From: Verrucomicrobiota bacterium
GTDB lineage: Bacteria; Verrucomicrobiota; Verrucomicrobiia; Opitutales; Intestinicryptomonadaceae
Direction: 5' to 3'
Assembly (NCBI GenBank): GCA_023450935.1
Contig: JAEXGH010000005.1
Coordinates: 1-64,000 of the forward strand
DNA length: 64,000 nucleotides
A program made the translations under genes and the position numbers. The notes under the pieces were generated by a model. It was not told the origin of the DNA. It saw nothing but the letters and a program-made list of their open reading frames with translations, and ran no database searches. Below, one piece after another: positions 43,633-51,961 of this stretch. The stretch's first letter is position 1. The number at the start of each line of letters is the position of its first letter.

Positions 43633-45527
43633 TACATCTGCCCTCCGTTAACCTGTTGAACGCCGCCCTGTGGAATCTGCGGCTGCGGCGGCTGTGCAGG
43701 CTGCGCCATCTGTTGAAGCACCTGCGCCAACTGCGCCGCTTTCTGCGGGTTCGCCTGCTTGATTACGTCGAAATGCTCCTGTATGGTATTTAACGCCTGC
43801 CGTTTAACCTCGGGCGAAACAACGCCGCCCTGCGCCTCAAACTGTTGCAATTCCGCCAAAACGCGTTTGATAATCTGCTCGTGTATCGGGTCTAAAACCA
43901 AGTCCGTCAAATGCTCGGGCGATACCGCTTCAATCGTATTTTTTACCAACGCCATTTGATTTACGTTCGGGTCGTTGCGGAACAAACTGAGCAACTGCAA
44001 CGCAACCTGCGCGTGGTATTGCTTGTTCCAACTGTTCGGCGCACCTGCGGGCGCAACGTCAAATTCGCGCTGCATAATCTCGTTCGAGGCTTTGCCGACT
44101 TGCCCCTTTTGTATGTATTGCAACGTATCCCCGCGCTTGTAGTCGCGCAAAATAGCCCATACCTGCCTGTATACTTGGCGTAGACGCTTACGGAAAAGCT
44201 GCGCGCGCGCGTCCTGCGAAGCTCCCGACATCTGGCTAATCGCCTGAATTTCAGTTGCCGTTCTGCGCTGGGAAATCTCCGTCTGCCTGCCCATTCCGAA
44301 ATCGGGCACTTGCGCCAATCCCTCTGCCGCCGAACGCGTGTTAATCATTTCTTGGTCGAACGAAATCGGCGGAGTTCCCGCGTCAACGCGTTGCAGCGCG
44401 GTTGTAAAGACGCTGCCTGGGGTCATCTTGAGGTTCGACGCATTCGAAACGGGCGAACCGTTTGTCGTGTAAATCGGTGCGTTGAAAAACGTCATCGCGT
44501 CCGCTTTTTCGTTCCACGTCTTGCACAAATACACCTCAAACGGAGCGAGTTTTTCGGCAATTCCGCGCGGGCTATACCAACGCTTTTCTTTCGCTTCCAT
44601 CGGAAAGTCCACAAACGGGTATTCGTTGTGCTCGTAGGGTAGCGTAAACGGCGCGCGCACTGGCTCGTTTGGCATATGCGGCGCATAGGTGTATACGCGC
44701 ACGCGGCGAACCTTGCGCGTTTTCTCAACCTCGACAACCTCGCCCGTAATCGGGTCTTCGCTGATTGTCGTTTCGGTTTCGTCAACCCACTCCTTGCGGT
44801 AGGTCTGCCATAACACAATAGTCTTGCCGTCGGGTTGCGTTAAGCCCTCGCGCGTATACTTTACATCGTTTGTTTCGTCGCCGTCGCCGTTTTCGTCGCC
44901 CTTGCGCGAAAGACGCTCTATAAAATCCGCGTCCTGCCTAAATACCTTAATCTGCTTGTATTGGGCGGGGCTGTATTGCACTACCTCGGTGATAAATTCC
45001 GCGTCCTGCAAACGCTTTGTCATCGTGGGCACAATGAAGAATAACGGGTCGAGCACGTCGAAATCGACCTTGCCCAAATCGTCAGCCCAGCGGATTTTCA
45101 GCACGCTGCGCCCTGTCAATAACATCGAATCTATCAGCGGTTCAAGCTCGTCCTCGAAGTTCGAGTTCTGTTTCAGCTCGTAATCGAAATACCGCGCGGC
45201 TTCCTCCGCAAGGGCGGCTTCGTTCTTGCCGCTGCCGTCCGTGGCTATAAAGTCCGCAAGCAACGCCGCGCCAGAAAGCTGTTGCAGATAGAACGGCGTA
45301 AGCTTTTCAATCACGGTATCGATGAGTGGATAGTGTAAATCCGCCGCGCTCGGGAACGGTTTCGACTTCCTGCGCAAACCGTGGTTGCGCATCTTGTAGA
45401 AAAGCTCCTGCCTCTCCTCCCATTTCTGGCGGTCAGACAAATACCCGCGCGTCAAGTCCGCCAAAGTTTCCTCAGGCGTCCTCACCGCTTTTTCTTCGTC
45501 AAAAAATTGCTGTTCGTTGTCGTCCAT
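43632..45527 (-). CDS. Portal protein
   Basis: 631 residues. A portal of the short-tailed-phage type: LHYPLIDTVIEKLTPFY near the N-terminus, SMLLTGRSVLKIRW in the middle, GRQTEISQRRTATEIQAISQ near the stem region, and a Gln/Pro-rich C-terminus (QPPQPQIPQGG). It should form the dodecameric ring through which DNA is packaged by the terminase encoded immediately upstream; the two genes share a base. Confidence 0.85.
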   Translation of the reverse strand: MDDNEQQFFDEEKAVRTPEETLADLTRGYLSDRQKWEERQELFYKMRNHGLRRKSKPFPSAADLHYPLIDTVIEKLTPFYLQQLSGAALLADFIATDGSGKNEAALAEEAARYFDYELKQNSNFEDELEPLIDSMLLTGRSVLKIRWADDLGKVDFDVLDPLFFIVPTMTKRLQDAEFITEVVQYSPAQYKQIKVFRQDADFIERLSRKGDENGDGDETNDVKYTREGLTQPDGKTIVLWQTYRKEWVDETETTISEDPITGEVVEVEKTRKVRRVRVYTYAPHMPNEPVRAPFTLPYEHNEYPFVDFPMEAKEKRWYSPRGIAEKLAPFEVYLCKTWNEKADAMTFFNAPIYTTNGSPVSNASNLKMTPGSVFTTALQRVDAGTPPISFDQEMINTRSAAEGLAQVPDFGMGRQTEISQRRTATEIQAISQMSGASQDARAQLFRKRLRQVYRQVWAILRDYKRGDTLQYIQKGQVGKASNEIMQREFDVAPAGAPNSWNKQYHAQVALQLLSLFRNDPNVNQMALVKNTIEAVSPEHLTDLVLDPIHEQIIKRVLAELQQFEAQGGVVSPEVKRQALNTIQEHFDVIKQANPQKAAQLAQVLQQMAQPAQPPQPQIPQGGVQQVNGGQM

Positions 45528-46942
45528 TATACCTGTATCCCAAGTTCCGCGTATAGGTTGCTGTCTTCCTCTTGCCCGTCTTCGTCGGAATCGTCCAAAC
45601 TGTATTTAACAGGCGTCCACGCCATAACGGGTGAAGGCATCATAGCCCCCAATACGGCGTCTGCCCTGTCGGGTGAATGCCCGCCGCGACGCTTTAAATC
45701 CTCTTTGCTCTCCAATAAAAGCTTGCCGTCGGAAGACCTCCGCCATTTGCGGTTTACAAGCTGCTCTTTGAGCACCTCGTCGTCGGGCAATATAATCTTG
45801 CAATCTTCAATGAGCTTGCGCCCTCTGTCCCAGACCTCCGACCCTTTGTTCGCCCATACGTTAGTTTCCGACGCCTTCGCGCCGTTGTTTTGGCGATTAA
45901 CGTCCCAACCCATCTCGGCGAGGCGGTCATTTATCGCGTGCCCGACTCCGCCGTCGTCCGTCGTGATGTGGCGCGGCTTTAAGCCCAAACGGATAAAGTT
46001 CTGGATAAACCGCCCGACCGCCCGCATAGTGTCCTTTTCAACCCACGCGTCCTCAATGGTCACCTTGTTGCCATTGCGCAGCGCAAGCACGTTTTCGTCT
46101 CCGCCTGCGGCAAAATCGCAAAAAGCGTGCTTTTCGCCTTCGGCAAATTTAAGCCCCGAACCGTAGCACCGTTCCAAAATGCTGGAAGATATAACCGCGT
46201 CGGCATCGTCGCCCATAAATTCGGAAAAGAGCATAGAGCGCGTGAACGGGTGGTCTATGCCGTATTTGTCGATGATGTCGCGCTTCATCGCCTCGTCGAT
46301 ATGCGGGCAGTCGTCGCAGGTGATTTTGTGCGTAAAGAAATGCGAACGGGCGGTAGTCTGGGAACGGTAGAACGCCCCAGTCTTGCCGCCCGCCGAGGAT
46401 ACATATATCAACAACGTAGGTTGACAGCGGTCAACCGCTGTAAAAATCGGGTCGGTTACGGTCTTGGCTTCGTCAACTATGTAGATGAGCGGACCTTCCA
46501 ATTTGTCCGCCGTGTGAAACCCTTCCGCCTTGCCTTCGTCCGACGCTGAAAAGCCGAACGCCCGCGAGCCGTTGGGAGCGGCAACGTCAACCGCATTGAA
46601 TACCCAACCCTTAAATTTGGGCGCAAAACGCTGTAAATTTGGAAATAGCTGTTCCGATACTTGGCGGAACGCGCCCGACGTGCAAACAATCAATGCGCCC
46701 TTGTAGGCGCACATCGCCCACAACACAAGCGACGTTATCAAAACCGACGTCTTGCCGCTTCCGTTGCACGCCAAGATAGACAACGCGTTCGGACGAGATT
46801 CGGGGTTCGCCAATATCCATTCGCATTCATTCAGGCATTCTTCCTGCCACTTATAGAGCGATTCAAACCCCAAAACCTTTTTCGCAAAAAGCGCGGGGTG
46901 CGCCAATACTTCGCGGGCGGAATTTACGGGTGCATTAGCCAT
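45527..46942 (-). CDS. Terminase large subunit
   Basis: 471 residues from the ATG at 46942, chosen because AGGAGG lies six bases before it; an upstream ATG at 46975 is possible. Walker A ACNGSGKTS (about residue 58 of the shorter form), Walker B LIYIVDEAKT with the catalytic Glu, and a C-terminal nuclease part with acidic motifs (FCDFAAGGDENV, HITTDDGGVG, SPDRADAV). It pumps and cuts DNA during packaging together with the small subunit encoded next to it. Confidence 0.9.
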   Translation of the reverse strand: MANAPVNSAREVLAHPALFAKKVLGFESLYKWQEECLNECEWILANPESRPNALSILACNGSGKTSVLITSLVLWAMCAYKGALIVCTSGAFRQVSEQLFPNLQRFAPKFKGWVFNAVDVAAPNGSRAFGFSASDEGKAEGFHTADKLEGPLIYIVDEAKTVTDPIFTAVDRCQPTLLIYVSSAGGKTGAFYRSQTTARSHFFTHKITCDDCPHIDEAMKRDIIDKYGIDHPFTRSMLFSEFMGDDADAVISSSILERCYGSGLKFAEGEKHAFCDFAAGGDENVLALRNGNKVTIEDAWVEKDTMRAVGRFIQNFIRLGLKPRHITTDDGGVGHAINDRLAEMGWDVNRQNNGAKASETNVWANKGSEVWDRGRKLIEDCKIILPDDEVLKEQLVNRKWRRSSDGKLLLESKEDLKRRGGHSPDRADAVLGAMMPSPVMAWTPVKYSLDDSDEDGQEEDSNLYAELGIQV

Positions 46943-47426
46943 TGCGCGCCTCCTGTCTCTTGCGGATTTTCGCAAAACATTCGCGCCGCGCCGCTGCTGC
47001 TTCTTCGAGTTCCGACGCCGAAATTACAAGCCCCGCCAAAACGTCGCCTACCTCGCCCAAATCGACCTTTACGGCTTCATAATCGCCGCACATTTTGTTG
47101 TCTATGTCAATCGCGCGTAAACGGTCAGATACGGCTGCTTCGGCAACCTCGCCGCTCCAAATACTCTCACAAACCGCGAGCTTCTTTCGCCTGCGCTCCG
47201 CCTTATTGTCTGCAATCTGCGACTGTAAATACTCAATCCTGCCTTTTACATCAGCATAGCCCAACATTCGGCTTACCGACGCCATCGCAACAACCGACGA
47301 GCATTTATAGGCTTTTTTGTAGGCTTCGGAGGGCTTGACGCCGTCCGCTATCAACTGCGCGAATTTTTCCCTTCGCGCATTTGCCAGCGGTCTTGCCGTG
47401 TCCGAACTTACCTCGCGTTTTGCCAT
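46935..47426 (-). CDS. Terminase small subunit
   Basis: 163 residues. The opening ARREKFAQLIADGVKPSEAYKKAY is the typical helix-turn-helix of phage small terminases, followed by helical oligomerisation sequence. It recognises the packaging site. A six-copy 10-bp repeat array lies 48 bases upstream of its start and may be that site. It overlaps the large subunit gene by a few bases. Confidence 0.85.
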   Translation of the reverse strand: MAKREVSSDTARPLANARREKFAQLIADGVKPSEAYKKAYKCSSVVAMASVSRMLGYADVKGRIEYLQSQIADNKAERRRKKLAVCESIWSGEVAEAAVSDRLRAIDIDNKMCGDYEAVKVDLGEVGDVLAGLVISASELEEAAAARRECFAKIRKRQEARNG

Positions 47427-47473
47427 TGCCCACGAAATACAGTATAACGCGCGCGAGGCAACAAGCCTGAATC

Positions 47474-47530
47474 AGGGATAAACAGGGATATTTAGGGATA
47501 TTCAGGGATAAACAGGGATATGCAGGGATA
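47474..47530. repeat. Six AGGGATA repeats with 10-bp period
   Basis: AGGGATA begins at 47474, 47484, 47494, 47504, 47514 and 47524, with AAC, TTT, TTC, AAC, TGC spacers. The exact 10-bp period puts all copies on one face of the helix. The array lies between the small terminase gene and the next upstream gene and includes no open frame. A packaging (pac/cos) or regulatory protein-binding array is likely. Confidence 0.9.
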
Positions 47531-47535
47531 AACTT

Positions 47536-47748
47536 TTAAATATTTTTTAACCATACAAGCCAACCGCCACGCGCCTGTTTTTGCGCCTTAACTTTAAGCC
47601 CACGCGCCGCCGCCAACTTGCGGAATCTCCGCAAATCGGACTCGGACTCAAACAATACGGCTTTTTTTGGCATACAAATCAGCGATTCAAGGGCACACTG
47701 AATTAGGTATTTGCGCGATATATTCGGTTGCGCGTCAACGATTTTCAT
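47536..47748 (-). CDS. Small basic hypothetical phage protein
   Basis: 70 residues, basic and helical at the N-terminus, ending AARGLKVKAQKQARGGWLVWLKNI. No family. It lies directly next to the 10-bp repeat array and might bind nucleic acid, but this is only suggested by charge and place. Confidence 0.5.
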   Translation of the reverse strand: MKIVDAQPNISRKYLIQCALESLICMPKKAVLFESESDLRRFRKLAAARGLKVKAQKQARGGWLVWLKNI

Positions 47749-48137
47749 TTCGCCTCTCCTATAATGTAGTTGATGTTTCGGACGTCGATTTTGCCGATGT
47801 CCACGCCGCGCTTTTCGACTTCTGCGGCGAAGAGGCCAAGCAACATTTTCTTAAAGTTGTAGTAGCGTTCGGACGGCGGGCGATTGGCGTTGAAATGCTC
47901 GACCGACTGCCTGCCGAAATCCTTGGCGTGCTCTTTTTTTGCAAAACCGATTATTTTGTTTCGGGCGAGCGTCTCGCGGGTGAGCGTCGAGCTTGTCTCA
48001 ATCTCGCGACGCTCTTTTACGACCATATCATAACGGTGCTTGTCGGTCTCCAAATCCACCAAAAATCCCGTAAAATAGCGGCGCGGCGTTGAGAGCACGC
48101 GCCCAGAAATCGCAATGTAAAAGTTGGCGTTAATCAT
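47745..48137 (-). CDS. Hypothetical phage protein
   Basis: 130 residues. The N-terminal beta-rich part (FYIAISGRVLSTPRRYFTGFLVD) and charged middle do not match a known family. It overlaps the Lar-like gene by 8 bases and the next gene by 4, so it is translated as part of the compact early-middle operon. Confidence 0.5.
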   Translation of the reverse strand: MINANFYIAISGRVLSTPRRYFTGFLVDLETDKHRYDMVVKERREIETSSTLTRETLARNKIIGFAKKEHAKDFGRQSVEHFNANRPPSERYYNFKKMLLGLFAAEVEKRGVDIGKIDVRNINYIIGEAK

Positions 48138-48438
48138 CGCGCGCCCCTCCTTTCAACGCGGCGTTGCATTTGTCGATAATGCTTTGTTCGATTTTCGAAA
48201 ACTCGCGCACGAGCAGAACGCAATTCCCGCGAACATTTCGGCGGATTGCGTCCAACTCGTCGGGCGTAAACATCGGCCTTATGCGCCTGTTCCAAGCAAT
48301 GATTGCGTCTTGCTTGGTTTCGTTGTAGTCAATCGAGGCGGCGCATTTTTTGCAAATGACAGACCACAGCGTGTCGTCGCAACCAGAAACAATCGGCGTT
48401 CCACCGCAGAACGGGCACGGTTTTAGTTTATCGCTCAT
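48130..48438 (-). CDS. Lar-family restriction alleviation-like zinc protein
   Basis: 102 residues from the ATG that overlaps the previous stop (ATGA). LKPCPFCGGTPIV, VICKKCAAS and IIAWNRR are the Lar hallmark: two CxxC pairs and AWN(R/T)R. The founding member, Rac prophage Lar, alleviates type I restriction, though many relatives are untested. The C-terminal 50 residues are extra. Its presence in a prophage beside a host restriction-type island is noteworthy. Confidence 0.8.
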   Translation of the reverse strand: MSDKLKPCPFCGGTPIVSGCDDTLWSVICKKCAASIDYNETKQDAIIAWNRRIRPMFTPDELDAIRRNVRGNCVLLVREFSKIEQSIIDKCNAALKGGARDD

Positions 48439-48689
48439 AGCCAATCTCCTTTTACCTTTTTAATTTGGGGGAACGGACGCCAGTAGATATGCAACGAGTT
48501 GATTGTCTCTCCACTCATAACGTCGAACCAATCGCCCTCCGATAGATACCCAGTTAAAATACAATACCCAATGGGACACGTTTTTGTTTGTGTCCCTTCG
48601 GACAAAATCAAAACAAATTCCCCATCGCGGGGTTGTAATTCGTCGGCGGGAATCCAACCCGCGCCGAATTTAGTTAATACCTGTTTCAT
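48435..48689 (-). CDS. DUF551-like phage protein
   Basis: 84 residues. GWIPADELQPRDGEFVLIL and the end IYWRPFPQIKK match the DUF551 pattern (WI...P..GE.VLV...H.YWRP.P), a small phage/prophage family of unknown function. It overlaps the ASCH-like gene upstream by 20 bases and the Lar-like gene downstream by an ATGA. Confidence 0.75.
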   Translation of the reverse strand: MKQVLTKFGAGWIPADELQPRDGEFVLILSEGTQTKTCPIGYCILTGYLSEGDWFDVMSGETINSLHIYWRPFPQIKKVKGDWL

Positions 48690-49074
48690 CTTTCACCTCC
48701 TTGAAATCAGTCCAGCGGATTACTCGCATTTCGATTGGTCTTGTGTCATAGTGGGCATTAAAAAAATCCCAAAAATCATATACCGACTTGAACCCGTCGC
48801 ACTCTGCCAATATCTCCATTTCGCTATAAGTAAGCGGAAATTCTCCTTCTTGGGTAATTTCGCCGATTGAATCTCTCTCGTGGAGAACTATTTTTCCAAT
48901 ACTCTTCACGACAGCCTCGCCAAGCTTGCGGCACTGCTTCGTCCGCAAACCCGTGTAAAGCGTGAGCTTGTCGCCAGCCTTGACTTTTTGCCACTTCGGC
49001 GACGCGCGGCGGATTGTCTGCCGCTTTTCGCCAGAAAGAATTTTGTCGATAAACACCGTAAAATCAACGTTCAT
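48670..49074 (-). CDS. ASCH-domain-like protein
   Basis: 134 residues from the ATG at 49074, which overlaps the previous stop. GEKRQTIRRASPKWQKVKAG, then DKLTLYTGLRTKQCRKLG form the ASCH-type beta-barrel start, and the ending WDFFNAH...MRVIRW closes the fold. ASCH proteins are thought to bind RNA or modified nucleosides. In phages they appear in nucleotide-metabolism blocks, as here beside MazG. Confidence 0.75.
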   Translation of the reverse strand: MNVDFTVFIDKILSGEKRQTIRRASPKWQKVKAGDKLTLYTGLRTKQCRKLGEAVVKSIGKIVLHERDSIGEITQEGEFPLTYSEMEILAECDGFKSVYDFWDFFNAHYDTRPIEMRVIRWTDFKEVKDETGIN

Positions 49075-49574
49075 TCGGCAACCTCCATTTCCCAAGTGTA
49101 AACGTCGCCGTCGATTTTCGGGCGCACGCAAGAGGCAAGCGGACGGACGTATCTGTAGCGAATAAAATAGCCCAAATTGTCATACCAATAGGCAAGATAA
49201 CGCGGTTCGCCGAGTTGCTTTGCCGATTTACCCGCGAAAGACCGCACAACCCAATCTTCGCCGTTGTCAGACGCTTCGCATTCCTTGCCGATTTCCAACT
49301 TTCCGCCCTCCGCGAACTGTTCCTCCGAAATCCATTTGATTACATTGTTGAGGTATTCGTCGCGCTCGGCGTTGTCTGAATAATTCGTTGAAGTCGATAT
49401 GGTGTTGTGTAGTTTCAAATCAGCACCGCGCAAATAAATACGCCCATAGCTGATTGCAGGGAATCCGATAGCTTGAACATGTTCAGTATCCTTAAAAATC
49501 CCGACTTGCTCCAAAATCTGCATAGCAAGGGCGCGTTCAAATTTAACAAACCTGATTTTAAGCTTCTTTGTCAT
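49071..49574 (-). CDS. Hypothetical phage protein
   Basis: 167 residues, mixed fold, opening with basic LKIRFVKFERALA. No recognised family. It overlaps the ASCH-like gene by an ATGA and lies 3 bases after the MazG-like gene, so it is co-translated with them. Confidence 0.5.
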   Translation of the reverse strand: MTKKLKIRFVKFERALAMQILEQVGIFKDTEHVQAIGFPAISYGRIYLRGADLKLHNTISTSTNYSDNAERDEYLNNVIKWISEEQFAEGGKLEIGKECEASDNGEDWVVRSFAGKSAKQLGEPRYLAYWYDNLGYFIRYRYVRPLASCVRPKIDGDVYTWEMEVAE

Positions 49575-49577
49575 AAC

Positions 49578-50072
49578 CTACCTTTCGTCTCCGTCGCCCT
49601 TGATTACGCCGCGAGCCTGCCTATCACGAAGTTTTGCAAGGTTGATTTCCGCGAGTTGTTCGAGCGTGTAGCCGTGATTTTTGGCAATGCTTCCAACCTC
49701 AAAAACTATGTCAGTTATTCGATAGTCATTACCGTCCAAAAACCAACCGACCCAATAGACGAGCAAACGCATTATATCGTCATCAAATCTATCGTCGTCT
49801 ACTTCCAGCAAAAAACAGTTTTTAAGTTTAGAGGTAAAATTTTCGCCGTTTTCTCTGTCATAGTAGTCCGCCAGATTGGCAACAAACCAGAGTATGTCGC
49901 CAAGCTCTTTGATAAACGCCTTTTCGTCCCAAACGAAATCGCGCTTACGTTTTGCGAGCTTTCCCGCCGCTTCTCCGACCTCCTCGATGAGTCCGAGCGT
50001 CAAGTATTCTTCATTGTCAGCCGAGTCGGTTCTAAACTTCACGGCTTCCTGTTGGTATTCTTCAAATGTCAT
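49578..50072 (-). CDS. MazG-like nucleotide pyrophosphohydrolase
   Basis: 164 residues. EEVGEAAGKLAKRKRD (about 30-45) and ELGDILWFVANLADYY (about 57-72) are the two metal-binding helices (EExxE and ExxD) of the MazG/all-alpha NTP pyrophosphatase fold. The C-terminal half is an added segment. Phage MazG proteins hydrolyse nucleotides or lower ppGpp; which applies is not known here. Residues needed for metal binding appear present. Confidence 0.8.
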   Translation of the reverse strand: MTFEEYQQEAVKFRTDSADNEEYLTLGLIEEVGEAAGKLAKRKRDFVWDEKAFIKELGDILWFVANLADYYDRENGENFTSKLKNCFLLEVDDDRFDDDIMRLLVYWVGWFLDGNDYRITDIVFEVGSIAKNHGYTLEQLAEINLAKLRDRQARGVIKGDGDER

Positions 50073-50147
50073 AATTTTGTATCCTTATTTGTTCAGTTGT
50101 TGATGAGTTAAAAATTTTGATTGCCCGTAGGCGTTGAGTTTTTGCCC

Positions 50148-51032
50148 CTATTTCCGCGTTTTAAAGACGTGCTGGTATAGTTTGTCGTTCGGGTTGCGTA
50201 GCCGCCCGAAAATGCCGTTTTCGGCAGCCCACGCCCGCAGCTGGTCTTCGCCCCTCGGGTCGTCTTCGTAGTCGCCGAGAAAGTGTCCAGAAAACCACTC
50301 AAACGCCCTTTCGAGCGAATACGCGTCAATGCTTGCGTCTGTCTTCGCGCCTCCACCGCGTGCGGCAAATTCGCCGAGCTTGCGCTTCCATTGCCGCAAC
50401 AGAGGCGCAACGGCAACAATCGGCTGACCGTTCGAGCGGCGGAAGCCCTGCGCTGCGTAGAAGTCGAAACATTCGGCGGCGTCCTTTTCGGGCAGAGCAA
50501 CCGACGGCTCTTTTGCCGCGATGAGAAATTCCCCGAGCGTCCACACCTTGACTTCCTCGGGTGAAGAATCTTCTTTTTCTATATATTTTTCTTCTTTTGA
50601 AATAGAAGATGAAGATGAAGGGGTTGGCTTTTGCTTTCGTTTTGCTTCGGTTTTGCTTGAATTTTGGTTAAGCAAATTCGGATTTCCGCCCATTTTGCCC
50701 GCCTCCGCGCGCTTTTTGGAGAGTTCCGCGTCCCGAACCATTCGGCGGCAGTAGATGATTCCCGTGTCTTCCTCTTTCGACGCAACCCCATACTCAAGAA
50801 GTTTGCTTAGAATTTGGTTAACCTTTTGTTTGTCCAAACCGAGCGCACGGGCGACAGCGTCTTCGGGAATGGGAGTGCCAGTCCTGAAGATAAGTTTGCC
50901 GCGTTCGGGCGATTCGAACATCATAAGCATTAACTCAAACCAAATGCCCCTTTCTTCGTATGAGAGAGCCTGCACCCCTGCGTCCTTTTTCCAGTCGCCC
51001 GGGTAGAATTGGAATGAGGGAAGTTTTGCCAT
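50148..51032 (-). CDS. Phage replication protein (replisome-organiser type)
   Basis: 294 residues from MAKLPSFQFYPGDWKKD, a start wording shared by many phage replication initiators with an N-terminal winged helix (YEERGIWFELMLMM..., ALGLDKQKVNQILSKLLEYG). A low-complexity linker (SSSSSISKEEK) joins it to a C-terminal domain with CFDFYAAQGFRRSNG and WKRKLGEFA. It likely binds the origin and recruits the host helicase. The start at 51032 is preferred over an upstream in-frame ATG that lies inside the previous gene. Confidence 0.75.
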   Translation of the reverse strand: MAKLPSFQFYPGDWKKDAGVQALSYEERGIWFELMLMMFESPERGKLIFRTGTPIPEDAVARALGLDKQKVNQILSKLLEYGVASKEEDTGIIYCRRMVRDAELSKKRAEAGKMGGNPNLLNQNSSKTEAKRKQKPTPSSSSSISKEEKYIEKEDSSPEEVKVWTLGEFLIAAKEPSVALPEKDAAECFDFYAAQGFRRSNGQPIVAVAPLLRQWKRKLGEFAARGGGAKTDASIDAYSLERAFEWFSGHFLGDYEDDPRGEDQLRAWAAENGIFGRLRNPNDKLYQHVFKTRK

Positions 51033-51033
51033 C

Positions 51034-51465
51034 TTAAAAAACCTCTCTGTCCCAGCCGTTTTTTGTTTTGCGAATTGCAACGAACTTGAAAGGGAATTGA
51101 GCCGCCGCCACCTTGATTTTCACGCGGGCGTCGTCCTCCCAAAAACCTTTGACTTCGTGCATTTCAAAAGAAAAATCGGGCATCAAAACCATAAAATCTG
51201 GCGTATAGAACGTCTTGTCGGCAAGGCGCAATTTGACCGCCTCAAAGCGATAGTCGGCAATGAGACAGTCTTTTTTGAGACTGTCCAAATAAGCCGCATA
51301 CGCCGCTTCGGTCTTGTTCATCTCGCCTGACTTGTGAAACGTTCCCCTGTTGCCTTTGGCGAGCACACGCCCACCAAGAATGCAACCAATAGAGCGGCTG
51401 TAGGCGTCAGTTGTTCGGTTTTTCCGAACAACTCGATTCACGTCGTCTTTCGTCCAGCCGTTCAT
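51034..51465 (-). CDS. DUF1064-type PD-(D/E)xK nuclease-like protein
   Basis: 143 residues. MNKTEAAYAAYLDSL, then LRLADKTFYTPDFMVLMPD and MHEVKGFWEDDARVKIK give the PD...ExK order of phage DUF1064 proteins; Asp and the EVK lysine are in place. Such proteins are thought to be Holliday-junction or nicking-type nucleases. It lies between the replication protein and ssb, supporting a role in recombination or replication. Confidence 0.8.
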   Translation of the reverse strand: MNGWTKDDVNRVVRKNRTTDAYSRSIGCILGGRVLAKGNRGTFHKSGEMNKTEAAYAAYLDSLKKDCLIADYRFEAVKLRLADKTFYTPDFMVLMPDFSFEMHEVKGFWEDDARVKIKVAAAQFPFKFVAIRKTKNGWDREVF

Positions 51466-51540
51466 TTACCACTCCCTCTCCTTGCCGATTGCCTCTGCGC
51501 GTTCCATTGCTTCGTTTTCAGTCATACTAAAGCCTTTCAT
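51466..51540 (-). CDS. 24-residue microprotein gene between ssb and the nuclease gene
   Basis: A 24-codon frame (MKGFSMTENEAMERAEAIGKEREW, split here as MKGFSMTENEAM and ERAEAIGKEREW) starts in a TGATG overlap with the ssb stop and ends directly before the ATG of the DUF1064 gene. The exact fit between neighbours, with no spare base, suggests translation. The peptide is charged and helical. No family is recognised. Confidence 0.45.
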   Translation of the reverse strand: MKGFSMTENEAMERAEAIGKEREW

Positions 51541-51950
51541 CAAAACGGAACGTCGTCGAAATCTTCTTCTGCCAGCGTCTGCCTCGACGCGGGGCGCGAA
51601 GTCTGCGGTTGGGCGTCGTCCTTTTTGCCGATGAAGTCGAAGCGGTCTACTATTGCCAAGTGCTTCGAGCGGTGCGCGCCCGTTTGTTTGTCCTGCCACG
51701 ATTCCTGCGCAAGGCGTCCCTCAACTAAGATGGGCTTGCCTTTGGAGAAATACTTGGAGATGTTTTCGGCTGTTCTGCCGAAAGCCTTGATGTCCACAAA
51801 AACGGCGGATTCGGTTTTATTGCCGTCGCGGTCTACGCGGCATTCGTTGACTGCTATCGACGCCGTGCAGATGCTCGTTCCGCCCTGCGTCTGGCTAAGC
51901 TCGGGGGATTTTGTCAAGTTCCCCAAAAGTATGATTTTGTTAAAACTCAT
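51540..51950 (-). CDS. ssb: Single-stranded DNA-binding protein
   Basis: 136 residues. An OB-fold SSB: MSFNKIILLGNLTKSPEL at the start, VFVDIKAFGRTAENISKYFSKG in the middle, ILVEGRLAQESW before the core end, and the acidic tip DFDDVPF that binds partner proteins. AAAGGT precedes the start. It protects single-stranded DNA for the phage replication and the ERF recombination module beside it. Confidence 0.95.
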   Translation of the reverse strand: MSFNKIILLGNLTKSPELSQTQGGTSICTASIAVNECRVDRDGNKTESAVFVDIKAFGRTAENISKYFSKGKPILVEGRLAQESWQDKQTGAHRSKHLAIVDRFDFIGKKDDAQPQTSRPASRQTLAEEDFDDVPF

Positions 51951-51961
51951 AGTTTACCTTT

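Noticed and set aside
47474..47530. CRISPR-like interpretation of the short repeat array
   Set aside because: Units are only 10 bp with 3-bp spacers and no cas genes are present; a protein-binding array fits better.
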